A stretch of 64,000 nucleotides of DNA. Source: Hydrogenovibrio sp. 3SP14C1. GTDB taxonomy: Bacteria; Pseudomonadota; Gammaproteobacteria; Thiomicrospirales; Thiomicrospiraceae. Position 1 is the stretch's first letter. Every line of letters starts with the position of its first letter. A model generated the notes under the pieces. That model saw only the letters and a list, made by a program, of their open reading frames with translations. It had not been told where the DNA came from and searched no databases. Positions 55,642 through 64,000 of this stretch are shown here, one piece after another. The DNA is taken from assembly GCF_029625905.1 (NCBI RefSeq), contig NZ_JARTLM010000009.1, positions 56,798 through 120,797 of the forward strand, given 5' to 3'. Both the position numbers and the translations under genes were made by a program.

Positions 55642-56496
55642 ATGAGTTGGTTTGAAAAGATTTTACCGAGTATTAAACAAGTGGCGGAACGTAAGAAGAA
55701 TGTTCCTGAAGGGCTATGGACCAAATGTCCTAAGTGTGAAAGTACTTTATATCGTGCTGAAGTCAGACGTAACTTAGAAGTGTGCCCAAAATGTGATCAT
55801 CATATGCGATTAGGGGGGCGTGACCGTTTAGAAGCTTTTTTTGATGAAGGCACAGGTGTTGAGATTTCGGCAGAAGTTACCCCCGTTGATGCGCTAAAGT
55901 TTAAAGATTTGAAACCCTACAAAACGCGTATTGCCCAAGCGCAAAAAGCTACGGGCGAAACCGATTCTTTTATCACGATGACGGGAAAAATCCAAGGTTT
56001 GAATATCGTGGCGGGTGCATTTGAATTTAAATTTATGGGCGGTTCTATGGGGTCGGTCATGGGTGAAAAATTTGTTCGCGCAGTAAACGAAGCGATTGAA
56101 CAAAAATGTCCTTTAATCGTTTTTTCCGCCAGTGGTGGTGCTCGAATGCAAGAAGCATTATTTTCTTTGATGCAAATGGCAAAAACCAGTGCGGCTTTAG
56201 GCCGTTTACGAGCAAATAAATTGCCATTTATTTCTGTGTTGACGGATCCAACGATGGGAGGTGTTTCAGCCAGTTTTGCGATGTTAGGTGATTTAAATGT
56301 TGCAGAACCGAAAGCCTTAATCGGGTTTGCAGGGCCACGTGTTATTGAGCAAACTGTACGTGAAAAACTTCCAGAAGGATTTCAACGCAGTGAGTTTTTG
56401 CTAGAGCATGGCGCAATTGATCGAATCATTCACCGTCATAACCTAAGTGAAGAACTGGCATCAATCTGTCGCATGTTGTTACAAAAGTCAGCGTGA
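55642..56496 (+). CDS. accD: Acetyl-CoA carboxylase carboxyltransferase beta subunit
   Basis: 284 residues from ATG 55642 ([12 protein letters not shown]), with TGGAGA upstream. A four-cysteine zinc ribbon ([17 protein letters not shown]) and crotonase fold with [17 protein letters not shown] and [16 protein letters not shown]. First step of fatty acid synthesis; works with AccA. Confidence 0.97.
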   Translation: MSWFEKILPSIKQVAERKKNVPEGLWTKCPKCESTLYRAEVRRNLEVCPKCDHHMRLGGRDRLEAFFDEGTGVEISAEVTPVDALKFKDLKPYKTRIAQAQKATGETDSFITMTGKIQGLNIVAGAFEFKFMGGSMGSVMGEKFVRAVNEAIEQKCPLIVFSASGGARMQEALFSLMQMAKTSAALGRLRANKLPFISVLTDPTMGGVSASFAMLGDLNVAEPKALIGFAGPRVIEQTVREKLPEGFQRSEFLLEHGAIDRIIHRHNLSEELASICRMLLQKSA

Positions 56497-56520
56497 AGAT
56501 AATCGGGTGAATTCAATTAA

Positions 56521-57798
56521 GTGAAACCCACTGAAACGACTTCTTTAGCGGTATGGATTGATTGGTTGATTTCGTTGCATGCAGATGAAATTGATCTTGG
56601 GATTGATCGGGTAAAATCCGTCGCAATAGCGATGAATTTGATACCGATAAAGCCTGTTGTTATTTCAGTTGCCGGCACCAATGGAAAAGGCTCAAGTGTT
56701 GCGATGCTGACTTCAATCTATGAGTCGGCAGGATATCAAGTTGGGGCGTATACTTCGCCGCATTTGTTACGCTTCAATGAGCGCATTCGAGTTCAAGGTC
56801 ACTTGGCTGACGATAAACAAATCGTGCAAGCTTTTTCTGCTATTGAAGCTGCTCGCGGCGAGACCAAATTAACCTATTTCGAATTTTCTACCTTGGCTGC
56901 TTTATGGGTTTTTGCAAAATATTCTTTGGATGTTGTTTTGCTTGAAGTCGGTTTGGGAGGGCGATTGGATGCGGTGAATTTAGTGGATGCAGACGCCAGC
57001 TTAATTACGGCTATTGATGTTGATCATGAAGACTGGTTGGGCAGTGATCGGGATCAAATTGCATTAGAAAAGGCCGGTGTTATGCGAGCTGGCAAGCCAT
57101 CCGTTTGTTCAGACGATAATATTCCTGATACATTGTTACGCTATGCTGCAGAACAAGCCGTGCCTTTAAAAAGGTTATCTAAAGACTTCTTTTATCAAAA
57201 AAATAACCAGGCCTGGTCGTTTCTAGATCCTCAAAAAAAATCAGTTTATCCGGCGCTAACCTTACCGGCGCTTTCAGGCGAGTTTCAAATTCAAAATGCG
57301 GCGGGTGTTGTTGCTTTGATTGAATCCTTACAGTCCGAATTGCCTGTGTCATCCGAACAGCTATCTGAAGGATTAAGTTGTGTCAAACACTCAGGTCGTT
57401 TACAAAAAACTCGATTAGGACACCAGGATTGGTTGGTTGATGTAGCGCATAATCCTCAAGCAGCGAGTGTTCTTGCAGATTATCTAAAACAAAACTCAAT
57501 TCAGGCAGATGCCATTTTTTCGGTGTTGCAAGATAAAGATGTACTTCCAATGATTGAAGTCGTTAAACCTTATATCAAAAAATGGTCTATCGCTGATTTA
57601 GCGGTTCCACGGGCTATGTCAGTCGATCAGCTTGAAACAGTGTTACTTCAATCGGGCGTATTGCCTGAGAATATTGTAAAATATTCTGATATTTCAGAGG
57701 CCGTTGCTTTTAACCGTCAAACATCGGAAAAAGATGTTTTAGTCTGGGGTTCTTTTTTTACTGTTTCACAAACGTTGGCTTATTTTCAGAATGATTGA
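56521..57798 (+). CDS. folC: Dihydrofolate/folylpolyglutamate synthase
   Basis: 425 residues from GTG 56521. P-loop AGTNGKGSSVAML, then SPHLLRFNERIRV and LEVGLGGRLDAVNL; DVAHNPQAA in the carboxy domain. Adds glutamates to folates. Overlaps dedD by 8 bases. Contains an exact palindrome copy at 57207 (N-Q-A-W-S). Confidence 0.95.
   Translation: MKPTETTSLAVWIDWLISLHADEIDLGIDRVKSVAIAMNLIPIKPVVISVAGTNGKGSSVAMLTSIYESAGYQVGAYTSPHLLRFNERIRVQGHLADDKQIVQAFSAIEAARGETKLTYFEFSTLAALWVFAKYSLDVVLLEVGLGGRLDAVNLVDADASLITAIDVDHEDWLGSDRDQIALEKAGVMRAGKPSVCSDDNIPDTLLRYAAEQAVPLKRLSKDFFYQKNNQAWSFLDPQKKSVYPALTLPALSGEFQIQNAAGVVALIESLQSELPVSSEQLSEGLSCVKHSGRLQKTRLGHQDWLVDVAHNPQAASVLADYLKQNSIQADAIFSVLQDKDVLPMIEVVKPYIKKWSIADLAVPRAMSVDQLETVLLQSGVLPENIVKYSDISEAVAFNRQTSEKDVLVWGSFFTVSQTLAYFQND
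57206..57217. repeat. CCAGGCCTGG copy inside folC
   Basis: ACCAGGCCTGGT, a 12-base palindrome, within AAAAAATA...TCGTTT, so the flanks keep a decayed terminator look. Read as N-Q-A-W-S, the same frame as trpF. Confidence 0.9.
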
Positions 57799-58393
57799 TT
57801 TAGAATCTGATCAAGATTTATCGAACCATACGGTTCTGAAGTATCGCTTAACGGGAGCCATTTTCTGGTTGGGCTTGTTGGTCATAATTGTTCCTATTTG
57901 GTATAGCAATCCAGTTAATTTTGATCCTATTAAACAAGATGAAGCATCTGTTAAAAAATCGGTATTGATTGAAAAACCTTTTGTTTTGCCTCAAGATCAG
58001 ACAAAAGAAACAACTGACAAAAAAATAATAAATCATTCAAGCGAGGAGCAAGTAAAATCGTCTTCTCAAAAAAACGATGCAATGGCTCAAAAAGAAAAAG
58101 CACTTTCTGATATGGGAAAGAGCAATATCAGTCGGAAGAGCGCTGATGTTGAACAGTATGAATGGATTATTCGTTTAGTGGCTTATCGAAAGAAAGAATT
58201 GGCTGAAGCCTTACAGACACGTTTGAAATATGATTATGAGACCTTTGTTAAACATTTTCCTGAAAATGATTATTACTCTGTAAGAGTCGGTCCTTATATT
58301 TCCAAAGCAGAAGCCATAAAAGATCAACAACGTTTGGATCGTATTTTACGAATTCAATCGGAATTGGTTAAGTTAAAGCAATCACCCAAATAA
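57791..58393 (+). CDS. dedD: SPOR-domain cell division protein DedD-like
   Basis: 200 residues. One membrane helix (about 20-42), a Lys/Ser-rich periplasmic linker, and a SPOR domain at about 120-195 (WIIRLVAYRKKELAEALQTRL, YYSVRVGPYISKAEAIKDQQRL) that binds denuded septal peptidoglycan. Begins within the end of folC. cvpA, which usually follows, is missing. Confidence 0.9.
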   Translation: MIDLESDQDLSNHTVLKYRLTGAIFWLGLLVIIVPIWYSNPVNFDPIKQDEASVKKSVLIEKPFVLPQDQTKETTDKKIINHSSEEQVKSSSQKNDAMAQKEKALSDMGKSNISRKSADVEQYEWIIRLVAYRKKELAEALQTRLKYDYETFVKHFPENDYYSVRVGPYISKAEAIKDQQRLDRILRIQSELVKLKQSPK

Positions 58394-58436
58394 CTTAATC
58401 ATTAAAGCTGGGTAAAGAAATCGGAGAAGTATCGCC

Positions 58437-59948
58437 ATGTGTGGGATTGTTGGAATCGTATCAAATTCACCTGTTAACCAAGAACTTTATGATGCCTTGA
58501 CTGTTTTGCAACATCGAGGGCAGGATGCTGCGGGAATCGTTACATGTGATAATGGTCGTTTATACCAGCGTAAAGCGAATGGGATGGTGAAAGATGTCTT
58601 TCGAACCCGTCACATGAGAGATTTGCGTGGGAAAATGGGCATTGGTCATGCTCGTTATCCTACCGCCGGCTCGGCTTCAAGTGCTGAAGCGCAGCCTTTT
58701 TATGTTAACTCTCCTTATGGCATCGCAATGGGACATAACGGCAATATTACGAATGCCGAACAGCTCAGTAAAGAGATTTACGAACAAGATTTGCGTCATC
58801 TGAACACCAACTCCGATTCTGAGGTCCTTCTTAATATTTTTGCGCATGAATTAATGCAGCAGAAAAAGTTGTTCATTGATCCAGAAGATATCTTTAACGC
58901 CATTCATCGTGTTCATAAACGTGCCCGTGGTGGTTATGCTGCGGTAGGGGTGATTCCTAGCATGGGGATGTTTGCTTTCCGTGACCCATTTGCTTTAAGA
59001 CCTGTCGTTGTCGGTAAAAGAGAAACCCAAGCAGGTATCGATTATATGGTGGCATCTGAAAGTGTTGCACTGGATGCTGCAGGTTATGAATTATTGAGAG
59101 ATTTAGAACCGGGTGAAGCTGTTGTGATCACCGAGCAAGGTAATATTCAGTTTAAGCAGTGTGCCGATAATCCTCAGTACAGCCCATGTATTTTTGAATT
59201 TGTTTATTTTGCTCGCCCGGATTCAATGATTGATGATATCTCCGTTTATAAGTCACGTTTACGAATGGGTGAAAAGCTAGCTGAACAGATTATGCGCGAT
59301 TGGCCTGATAATGATATTGATGTGGTGATGCCGATTCCTGATACCAGTCGTACTTCTGCTTTGCAGCTTGCTGATAAGCTTGGTAAGCCTTATCGTGAAG
59401 GGTTTATTAAGAACCGATATATCGGTCGTACCTTCATTATGCCTGGGCAAAAACAGCGTAAAAAATCAGTTCGTCAAAAGCTGAACCCGGTGCCGCTAGA
59501 GTTTGAAGGCAAAAATATTTTATTGGTTGACGACTCGATTGTGCGCGGCACCACTTCGGGCGAGATTGTTCAAATGGCGCGCGATGCTGGTGCTGAAAAA
59601 GTGTACTTCGCTTCAGCCGCGCCCGCAGTTCGTTATCCTTATGTATATGGTATTGATATGCCAAGTGCTTCAGAGTTGGTGGCGAATGGTCGTGAAATTG
59701 AAGAAATTGCGGAATATATCGGTGCAGATAGGTTGTTCTATCAGGATCTGGATGACTTGATTGAAGCGGTTGGGCAAGGGAATAAGTCAATTAAAGAATT
59801 TGATACATCATGCTTTAGTGGGTGTTATGTGACGGGGGATATTACCCAAGAATATTTGGACTCGTTGGATGAGTCACGCAATGATGATGCTCAGTCAAAA
59901 CAAAAGACAGTCGGGCAGGAGCCAGTAGGAATTTATAATGGCGGATAA
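58437..59948 (+). CDS. purF: Amidophosphoribosyltransferase PurF
   Basis: 503 residues beginning [10 protein letters not shown], with nucleophile Cys2 exposed after Met removal. Glutaminase region with [19 protein letters not shown] and a phosphoribosyltransferase region with [23 protein letters not shown]. First committed step of purine synthesis. Overlaps metZ by 11 bases. Confidence 0.97.
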   Translation: MCGIVGIVSNSPVNQELYDALTVLQHRGQDAAGIVTCDNGRLYQRKANGMVKDVFRTRHMRDLRGKMGIGHARYPTAGSASSAEAQPFYVNSPYGIAMGHNGNITNAEQLSKEIYEQDLRHLNTNSDSEVLLNIFAHELMQQKKLFIDPEDIFNAIHRVHKRARGGYAAVGVIPSMGMFAFRDPFALRPVVVGKRETQAGIDYMVASESVALDAAGYELLRDLEPGEAVVITEQGNIQFKQCADNPQYSPCIFEFVYFARPDSMIDDISVYKSRLRMGEKLAEQIMRDWPDNDIDVVMPIPDTSRTSALQLADKLGKPYREGFIKNRYIGRTFIMPGQKQRKKSVRQKLNPVPLEFEGKNILLVDDSIVRGTTSGEIVQMARDAGAEKVYFASAAPAVRYPYVYGIDMPSASELVANGREIEEIAEYIGADRLFYQDLDDLIEAVGQGNKSIKEFDTSCFSGCYVTGDITQEYLDSLDESRNDDAQSKQKTVGQEPVGIYNGG

Positions 59949-61131
59949 AGGTGTTGAAGAGTATGAGCTTGAAACCCTCGCGATTCGTGCAGGGTATGAG
60001 CAAACACATGAACAAGAAAATTCTGAAGCCATTTTTCCGACCTCTAGTTTTCGCTATCAATCAGCGCAGCAAGCGGCTGATCGATTTGGTGGTGTTGAGA
60101 AAGGAAACGTTTATTCTCGTTTTACCAACCCAACAGTTCGCACCTTTGAAAACCGTTTAGCGGCACTGGAACAAGGTGAAAGTTGTGTCGCAACCGCTTC
60201 TGGGATGTCGGCCATTTTGTCGACTTTTATGGGGTTGTTGGAGTCGGGAGACCATATCGTGTCTTCACAAAGTGTTTTCGGTACCACTCAAGTCCTGTTT
60301 AATAAGTATTTAAAAAAATTCGGTGTCGAGATTACATTTGTTTCTCAAACGGATTTAAAGGACTGGCAAAAAGCGATTCAACCGAATACCAAAGCATTAT
60401 TTTTAGAAAGCCCATCCAACCCTTTGACAGAAGTTGCAGATATTTCGGCATTAGCAGAATTGGCGCATCAAAATGATGCTTTGTTGGTAGTCGATAATTG
60501 TTTCTGTACACCCGCATTACAAAAACCTCTGACGTTGGGGGCGGACATTGTGATTCATTCGGCAACTAAATTTTTAGATGGTCAAGGTCGAGTTATTGGC
60601 GGGGCGGTTGTCGGGTCTGAGGTAATTGTGGAGGATGCCGTAAGAGGTTTCCTACGAACAGCAGGACCGACTATGAGTACATTTAACGCTTGGGTGTTTT
60701 TGAAGGGGTTAGAGACCTTGTCCATTCGTATGGAAGCACACTGTCAACGCGCTCAGCAATTAGCAGAGTGGCTTGATCAGCATGAAGCGATAGAAAAAGT
60801 TTTTTATCCTGGATTGGTTTCGCACCCACAGTACGCCTTAGTTAAGCGTCAACAAACTGGAGCAGGTGGACTTCTTTCATTCCGAGTAAAAGGCGGACAA
60901 GCGGAGGCATGGAAGGTGGTTGATTCGATTAAAATGGTGTCGATCACGGCTAATTTGGGCGATGTGAAAACCAGTATTACCCATCCTGCTACGACTACAC
61001 ATGGACGAATTAGTCCTGAAGAGCGTGTTAAAGCCGGGATTACTGATAATTTGTTGAGAGTTTCGGTGGGGCTTGAATGTCTTGACGATATTAAAGCAGA
61101 CTTGGATAGAGGATTAAGTCAGCTCGTCTAA
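59938..61131 (+). CDS. metZ: O-succinylhomoserine sulfhydrylase MetZ
   Basis: 397 residues, PLP-dependent Cys/Met metabolism family. [23 protein letters not shown] and the PLP Lys in [36 protein letters not shown] near the end. Makes homocysteine directly from O-succinylhomoserine and sulfide. Adjacent to purF as in pseudomonads. A terminator follows. Confidence 0.94.
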   Translation: MADKGVEEYELETLAIRAGYEQTHEQENSEAIFPTSSFRYQSAQQAADRFGGVEKGNVYSRFTNPTVRTFENRLAALEQGESCVATASGMSAILSTFMGLLESGDHIVSSQSVFGTTQVLFNKYLKKFGVEITFVSQTDLKDWQKAIQPNTKALFLESPSNPLTEVADISALAELAHQNDALLVVDNCFCTPALQKPLTLGADIVIHSATKFLDGQGRVIGGAVVGSEVIVEDAVRGFLRTAGPTMSTFNAWVFLKGLETLSIRMEAHCQRAQQLAEWLDQHEAIEKVFYPGLVSHPQYALVKRQQTGAGGLLSFRVKGGQAEAWKVVDSIKMVSITANLGDVKTSITHPATTTHGRISPEERVKAGITDNLLRVSVGLECLDDIKADLDRGLSQLV

Positions 61132-61139
61132 GGGATGCA

Positions 61140-61175
61140 ACCGCCTCATGAGTACAAGAGTGAGGCGGTTTTTTT
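61140..61175 (+). terminator. Intrinsic terminator after metZ
   Basis: Stem ACCGCCTCA/TGAGGCGGT (61140-61148, 61161-61169), loop of 12 bases, then TTTTTT. It ends the leu-asd-trp-accD-folC-purF-metZ run. Confidence 0.92.
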
Positions 61176-61182
61176 GAAATGA

Positions 61183-61488
61183 CTACTTTGGTAGTTGAAG
61201 TTCAGACTCTTCACTTTGTCGGAAAATAACAACGGTTTTACCAATTGATTGAACCAATTGTGCACCTGTGTTTTGCAAAATATAATCGATAATTTCTTTT
61301 CGATCAGATCTTTCAGCCGAAGCCATTTTAATTTTAAGTAGCTCATGGTGCTCTAGTGTTTTTTCAAGTTCTTCCATTAAGCTTTCAGTAACGCCATTGG
61401 CGCCGATAATGATGATAGGGTTTAAACCATGTGCAATTCCTTTTAAGAATTTGACTTGGTTTTTAGAAAGTTTTTTGCTTTGTGACAT
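61183..61488 (-). CDS. yhbY: YhbY-family RNA-binding protein
   Basis: 101 residues, a single CRM domain: LSKNQVKFLKGIAHGLNPIIIIG then the GxxG loop in GANGVTES and LLKIKMASAERSDRKEI. It is associated with large ribosomal subunit assembly. Divergent from rlmE, a conserved yhbY-rlmE-ftsH arrangement. Confidence 0.94.
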   Translation of the reverse strand: MSQSKKLSKNQVKFLKGIAHGLNPIIIIGANGVTESLMEELEKTLEHHELLKIKMASAERSDRKEIIDYILQNTGAQLVQSIGKTVVIFRQSEESELQLPK

Positions 61489-61666
61489 TGATTTTCCAAA
61501 ACTTATTATTATGAAGTATCAAACAAGATAGCTTTTTAAGCTGACGGGTTTGAAAATTAATTCTAATCTCACTGTTGAGATAGAAAAGAAGCAGTTTTAT
61601 GAGTGCCTTCTTTCAAGCTGCTCATTTAAGCATATATATTCTATAGGAAAAAGTGATTTAAAACTA

Positions 61667-62287
61667 ATGGCAAGAAGTAAATCAAGTGCAGGGTGGCTAA
61701 AAGAGCATTTTGACGACTATTATGTGAACAAAGCGAAACAAGATGGTTGGCGTTCCCGTGCTATTTATAAATTACAAGAGATTGATGAGAAGGATCATCT
61801 GTTTTCCAAGGGGATGACGGTCATTGATTTAGGGGCCGCTCCGGGGGGCTGGTCGCAGTGGACGACTCATCAGGTTGGAGAAGATGGACGCGTGTTTGCG
61901 TTGGATCTTTTACCAGTTGAGCCTTTTGCAGGGGTGACGTTTATTCAAGGAGATTTTCAGGAAGATGATGTCTACCAGTCTCTACTGGATGCTTTAGATG
62001 ATCGCGAAGTGGATTTGGTTATGTCGGATATGGCTCCGAATATGACAGGAAACAAAGGGGTTGATATTCCCCGAGCGATGTACTTGGTGGAGCTTTGTGT
62101 TGACTTGGCCGATCAAGTACTGAAACCTAAAGGCGACTTGTTAATGAAAGTCTTTCAAGGTGAAGGCTATGATCAGTTATTAAAAAGCTTACGTGAAAAA
62201 TATCAAAAAGTATTAACGCGTAAGCCCAAAGCATCACGCCCAAGAAGCAAAGAGATTTATTTGTTAGCGCGTGGAAAAAAAGCCTAA
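61667..62287 (+). CDS. rlmE: 23S rRNA 2'-O-methyltransferase RlmE (FtsJ/RrmJ)
   Basis: 206 residues from ATG 61667 ([20 protein letters not shown], the canonical start). The frame is open upstream to 61550, but that part is not conserved. SAM motif [22 protein letters not shown] and the catalytic Lys in [10 protein letters not shown]. Methylates U2552. ftsH follows after 149 bases. Confidence 0.96.
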   Translation: MARSKSSAGWLKEHFDDYYVNKAKQDGWRSRAIYKLQEIDEKDHLFSKGMTVIDLGAAPGGWSQWTTHQVGEDGRVFALDLLPVEPFAGVTFIQGDFQEDDVYQSLLDALDDREVDLVMSDMAPNMTGNKGVDIPRAMYLVELCVDLADQVLKPKGDLLMKVFQGEGYDQLLKSLREKYQKVLTRKPKASRPRSKEIYLLARGKKA

Positions 62288-62436
62288 AACAGGCTGGCTA
62301 TCGAACTGAGTAATTACGCTTAGATAAGTTAAAAACACGGATTTTGTGTTTATGTATAAAGAATATTAATGTGTTTTTGTGGTAAAGTTAACTTCATAAA
62401 TACAAAATAGAATGTTGATGATTCCGAAGGTGAATT

Positions 62437-64000
62437 ATGAAAAATGATATGTTAAAAAATATTTTAATTTGGACGGTTGTAGCGACCGTTATGCTGTCCA
62501 TTTTTAACCATTTCAGTGGTCAGAAACTGAATGGGAGTTCGCAGCTCGCTTATTCGGAATTTATTGACCGTGTGCGTGATGGATCTGTTAGCCAAGTGTC
62601 GATTGAAGGTGGCACTATCCATGGTGTTTACACGGATGGAAAAGCATTTACAACCTATAACCCTGGTGATGCAGGGTTAATGGGTGACTTATTGAACAAC
62701 AATGTAAAAGTGGTTGCTCGTCCACCTGAAAAACAAAGTGTGTTGATGCAGATCTTTATCTCTTGGTTCCCAATGCTGCTATTGATTGCAATTTGGATAT
62801 TCTTTATGCGTTCTATGAGTGGTGGCATGGGGGGCAAAGGTGGCCCGATGTCATTTGGTAAGAGTAAAGCGCGTATGCTGAGTGACGATCAAGTTAAAGT
62901 GAATCTGGATGATGTTGCAGGTGCGGACGAAGCGAAAGAAGAAGTCGGTGAAATTGTAGACTTCTTAAGAGACCCTGAAAAATATCAGAATTTAGGTGGA
63001 AACATCCCTCGAGGTGTCTTGATGGTCGGACCGCCTGGAACAGGTAAAACGCTGTTAGCAAAAGCGATTGCAGGGGAAGCTAAGGTGCCTTTCTTTAGTA
63101 TTTCCGGATCTGACTTCGTTGAAATGTTTGTCGGTGTTGGTGCTTCTCGTGTCAGAGATATGTTTGAACAAGCAAAAGCGCACTCTCCTTGTATTATCTT
63201 TATTGACGAGATTGATGCAGTCGGTCGAAGCCGTGGTGCAGGAATGGGTGGCGGTAATGATGAGCGTGAACAAACATTAAACCAAATGCTGGTTGAAATG
63301 GATGGGTTTGAAGGTAATGAGGGTGTGATTGTTATTGCTGCAACCAACCGTGCAGACGTACTTGACCCGGCCTTATTACGTCCTGGTCGATTTGACCGAC
63401 AAGTAACGGTTGGATTGCCAGATGTTCGTGGTCGTGAACAAATTCTAAAAGTACATATGCGTAAAGTGCCTTTAGCGGATGACGTTAAGCCTGCTTTAAT
63501 TGCACGTGGAACCCCTGGGTTTTCTGGGGCAGATTTGGCAAACTTAGTAAATGAAGCAGCGCTTTTCGCAGCGAGAAGCAATGATCGTTTAGTGACTCAG
63601 AAGCACTTTGAGAAAGCCAAAGATAAAATCTTAATGGGTGTTGAGCGTAAGAGTATGGTGATGAGTGAAGATGAGCGTAAGCTGACTGCTTATCATGAAG
63701 CTGGGCATGCCATTGTTGGTTTTGTTGTGCCTGAGCATGATCCGGTTTATAAGGTAAGTATTATGCCTCGTGGGCGTGCACTTGGGGTTACGATGTACTT
63801 GCCTGAGGAAGATGCCTATAGTTACAGCAAGCGTAAATTAGAAAGTCAGTTGTCGAGTTTGTATGGTGGTCGTATTGCTGAAGAAATGATCTTTGGTAAA
63901 GAAGCGGTTACCACTGGCGCGAGTAACGATATTATGAGAGCGACCCAAATTGCTCGTAATATGGTTACTAAGTGGGGGCTCTCGGAAAAGCTTGGGCCTC
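62437..64000 (+). CDS. ftsH: ATP-dependent zinc metalloprotease FtsH, 3' end cut by window edge
   Basis: 521 codons are visible from ATG 62437 (GAAGG seven bases upstream). Helix 1 (about 8-24), a short periplasmic domain, helix 2 (about 103-125), AAA+ module with Walker A GPPGTGKT, Walker [10 protein letters not shown] and [11 protein letters not shown], then the zinc site HEAGH. The pore motif FVGVGASR is intact. The frame stays open to base 64000, so the carboxy end lies outside. It degrades membrane proteins and regulators such as LpxC and sigma-32. Confidence 0.97.
   Translation, partial: MKNDMLKNILIWTVVATVMLSIFNHFSGQKLNGSSQLAYSEFIDRVRDGSVSQVSIEGGTIHGVYTDGKAFTTYNPGDAGLMGDLLNNNVKVVARPPEKQSVLMQIFISWFPMLLLIAIWIFFMRSMSGGMGGKGGPMSFGKSKARMLSDDQVKVNLDDVAGADEAKEEVGEIVDFLRDPEKYQNLGGNIPRGVLMVGPPGTGKTLLAKAIAGEAKVPFFSISGSDFVEMFVGVGASRVRDMFEQAKAHSPCIIFIDEIDAVGRSRGAGMGGGNDEREQTLNQMLVEMDGFEGNEGVIVIAATNRADVLDPALLRPGRFDRQVTVGLPDVRGREQILKVHMRKVPLADDVKPALIARGTPGFSGADLANLVNEAALFAARSNDRLVTQKHFEKAKDKILMGVERKSMVMSEDERKLTAYHEAGHAIVGFVVPEHDPVYKVSIMPRGRALGVTMYLPEEDAYSYSKRKLESQLSSLYGGRIAEEMIFGKEAVTTGASNDIMRATQIARNMVTKWGLSEKLGP

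Overview
The window is one contiguous chromosomal stretch of a free-living, motile gammaproteobacterium with moderate to low GC. Gene content (CheZ-type flagellar chemotaxis, LolA, DedD, FkpA, YfcH, RlmE next to FtsH) and the leuCDB-asd-truA-trpF-accD-folC-dedD-purF-metZ order are gammaproteobacterial. Placement near Thiomicrospira/Hydrogenovibrio is my impression of the proteins and not something I could test. I saw no insertion sequence, prophage or CRISPR array.

Layout. 1-9.6 kb: chemotaxis and flagellar genes. cheZ (cut by the window edge), cheA and cheW lie on plus. A minus-strand block holds fliK, a second cheW, cheY, a STAS protein and an FlhB-C-like protein. cheR, cheB and a receptor follow on plus. 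Sigma-54-type promoters precede cheA and the receptor gene. 9.7-19.5 kb: housekeeping genes (fkpA, trxB, ftsK, lolA, rarA, crcB, serS), a possible small RNA near 10.45 kb, tRNA-Ser(UGA) and tRNA-Arg(ACG). 19.8-31 kb: an ANTAR regulator, an EAL protein, a membrane protein, a four-gene glucosylglycerate synthesis/breakdown operon, and a GGDEF-EAL protein whose periplasmic sensor carries a heme c motif. 31-37 kb: rhlE, cytochrome b561/YceI, and a methionine sulfoxide reductase fusion with a secreted peroxiredoxin. 37-41.6 kb: a diguanylate cyclase and two NsrR-like modules, each divergent from a target gene (a four-helix membrane protein; flavohemoglobin) over an NsrR-type operator. 41.6-46.1 kb: yggL, efpL, an unusual pair with primosome/phage-replication flavour, dacB and queE. 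46.4-61.1 kb: leucine, aspartate-family, tryptophan, fatty acid, folate, purine and methionine genes, with an M23 peptidase-bactofilin pair inserted. 61.2-64 kb: yhbY, rlmE and the start of ftsH.

The most striking signal is a self-complementary 10-mer, CCAGGCCTGG, often extended to GACCAGGCCTGGTC. It occurs 12 times exactly and twice with one mismatch, where about 0.06 exact copies are expected by chance. Seven copies lie in intergenic hairpins beside gene 3' ends, most with a T-tract. Four exact and both near copies lie inside genes (rarA, glxK, queE, leuC, trpF, folC), in more than one reading frame, and one lies in a divergent upstream region. This resembles the way DNA uptake sequences are reused as terminators in Neisseria and Pasteurellaceae, but the function here is unproven.
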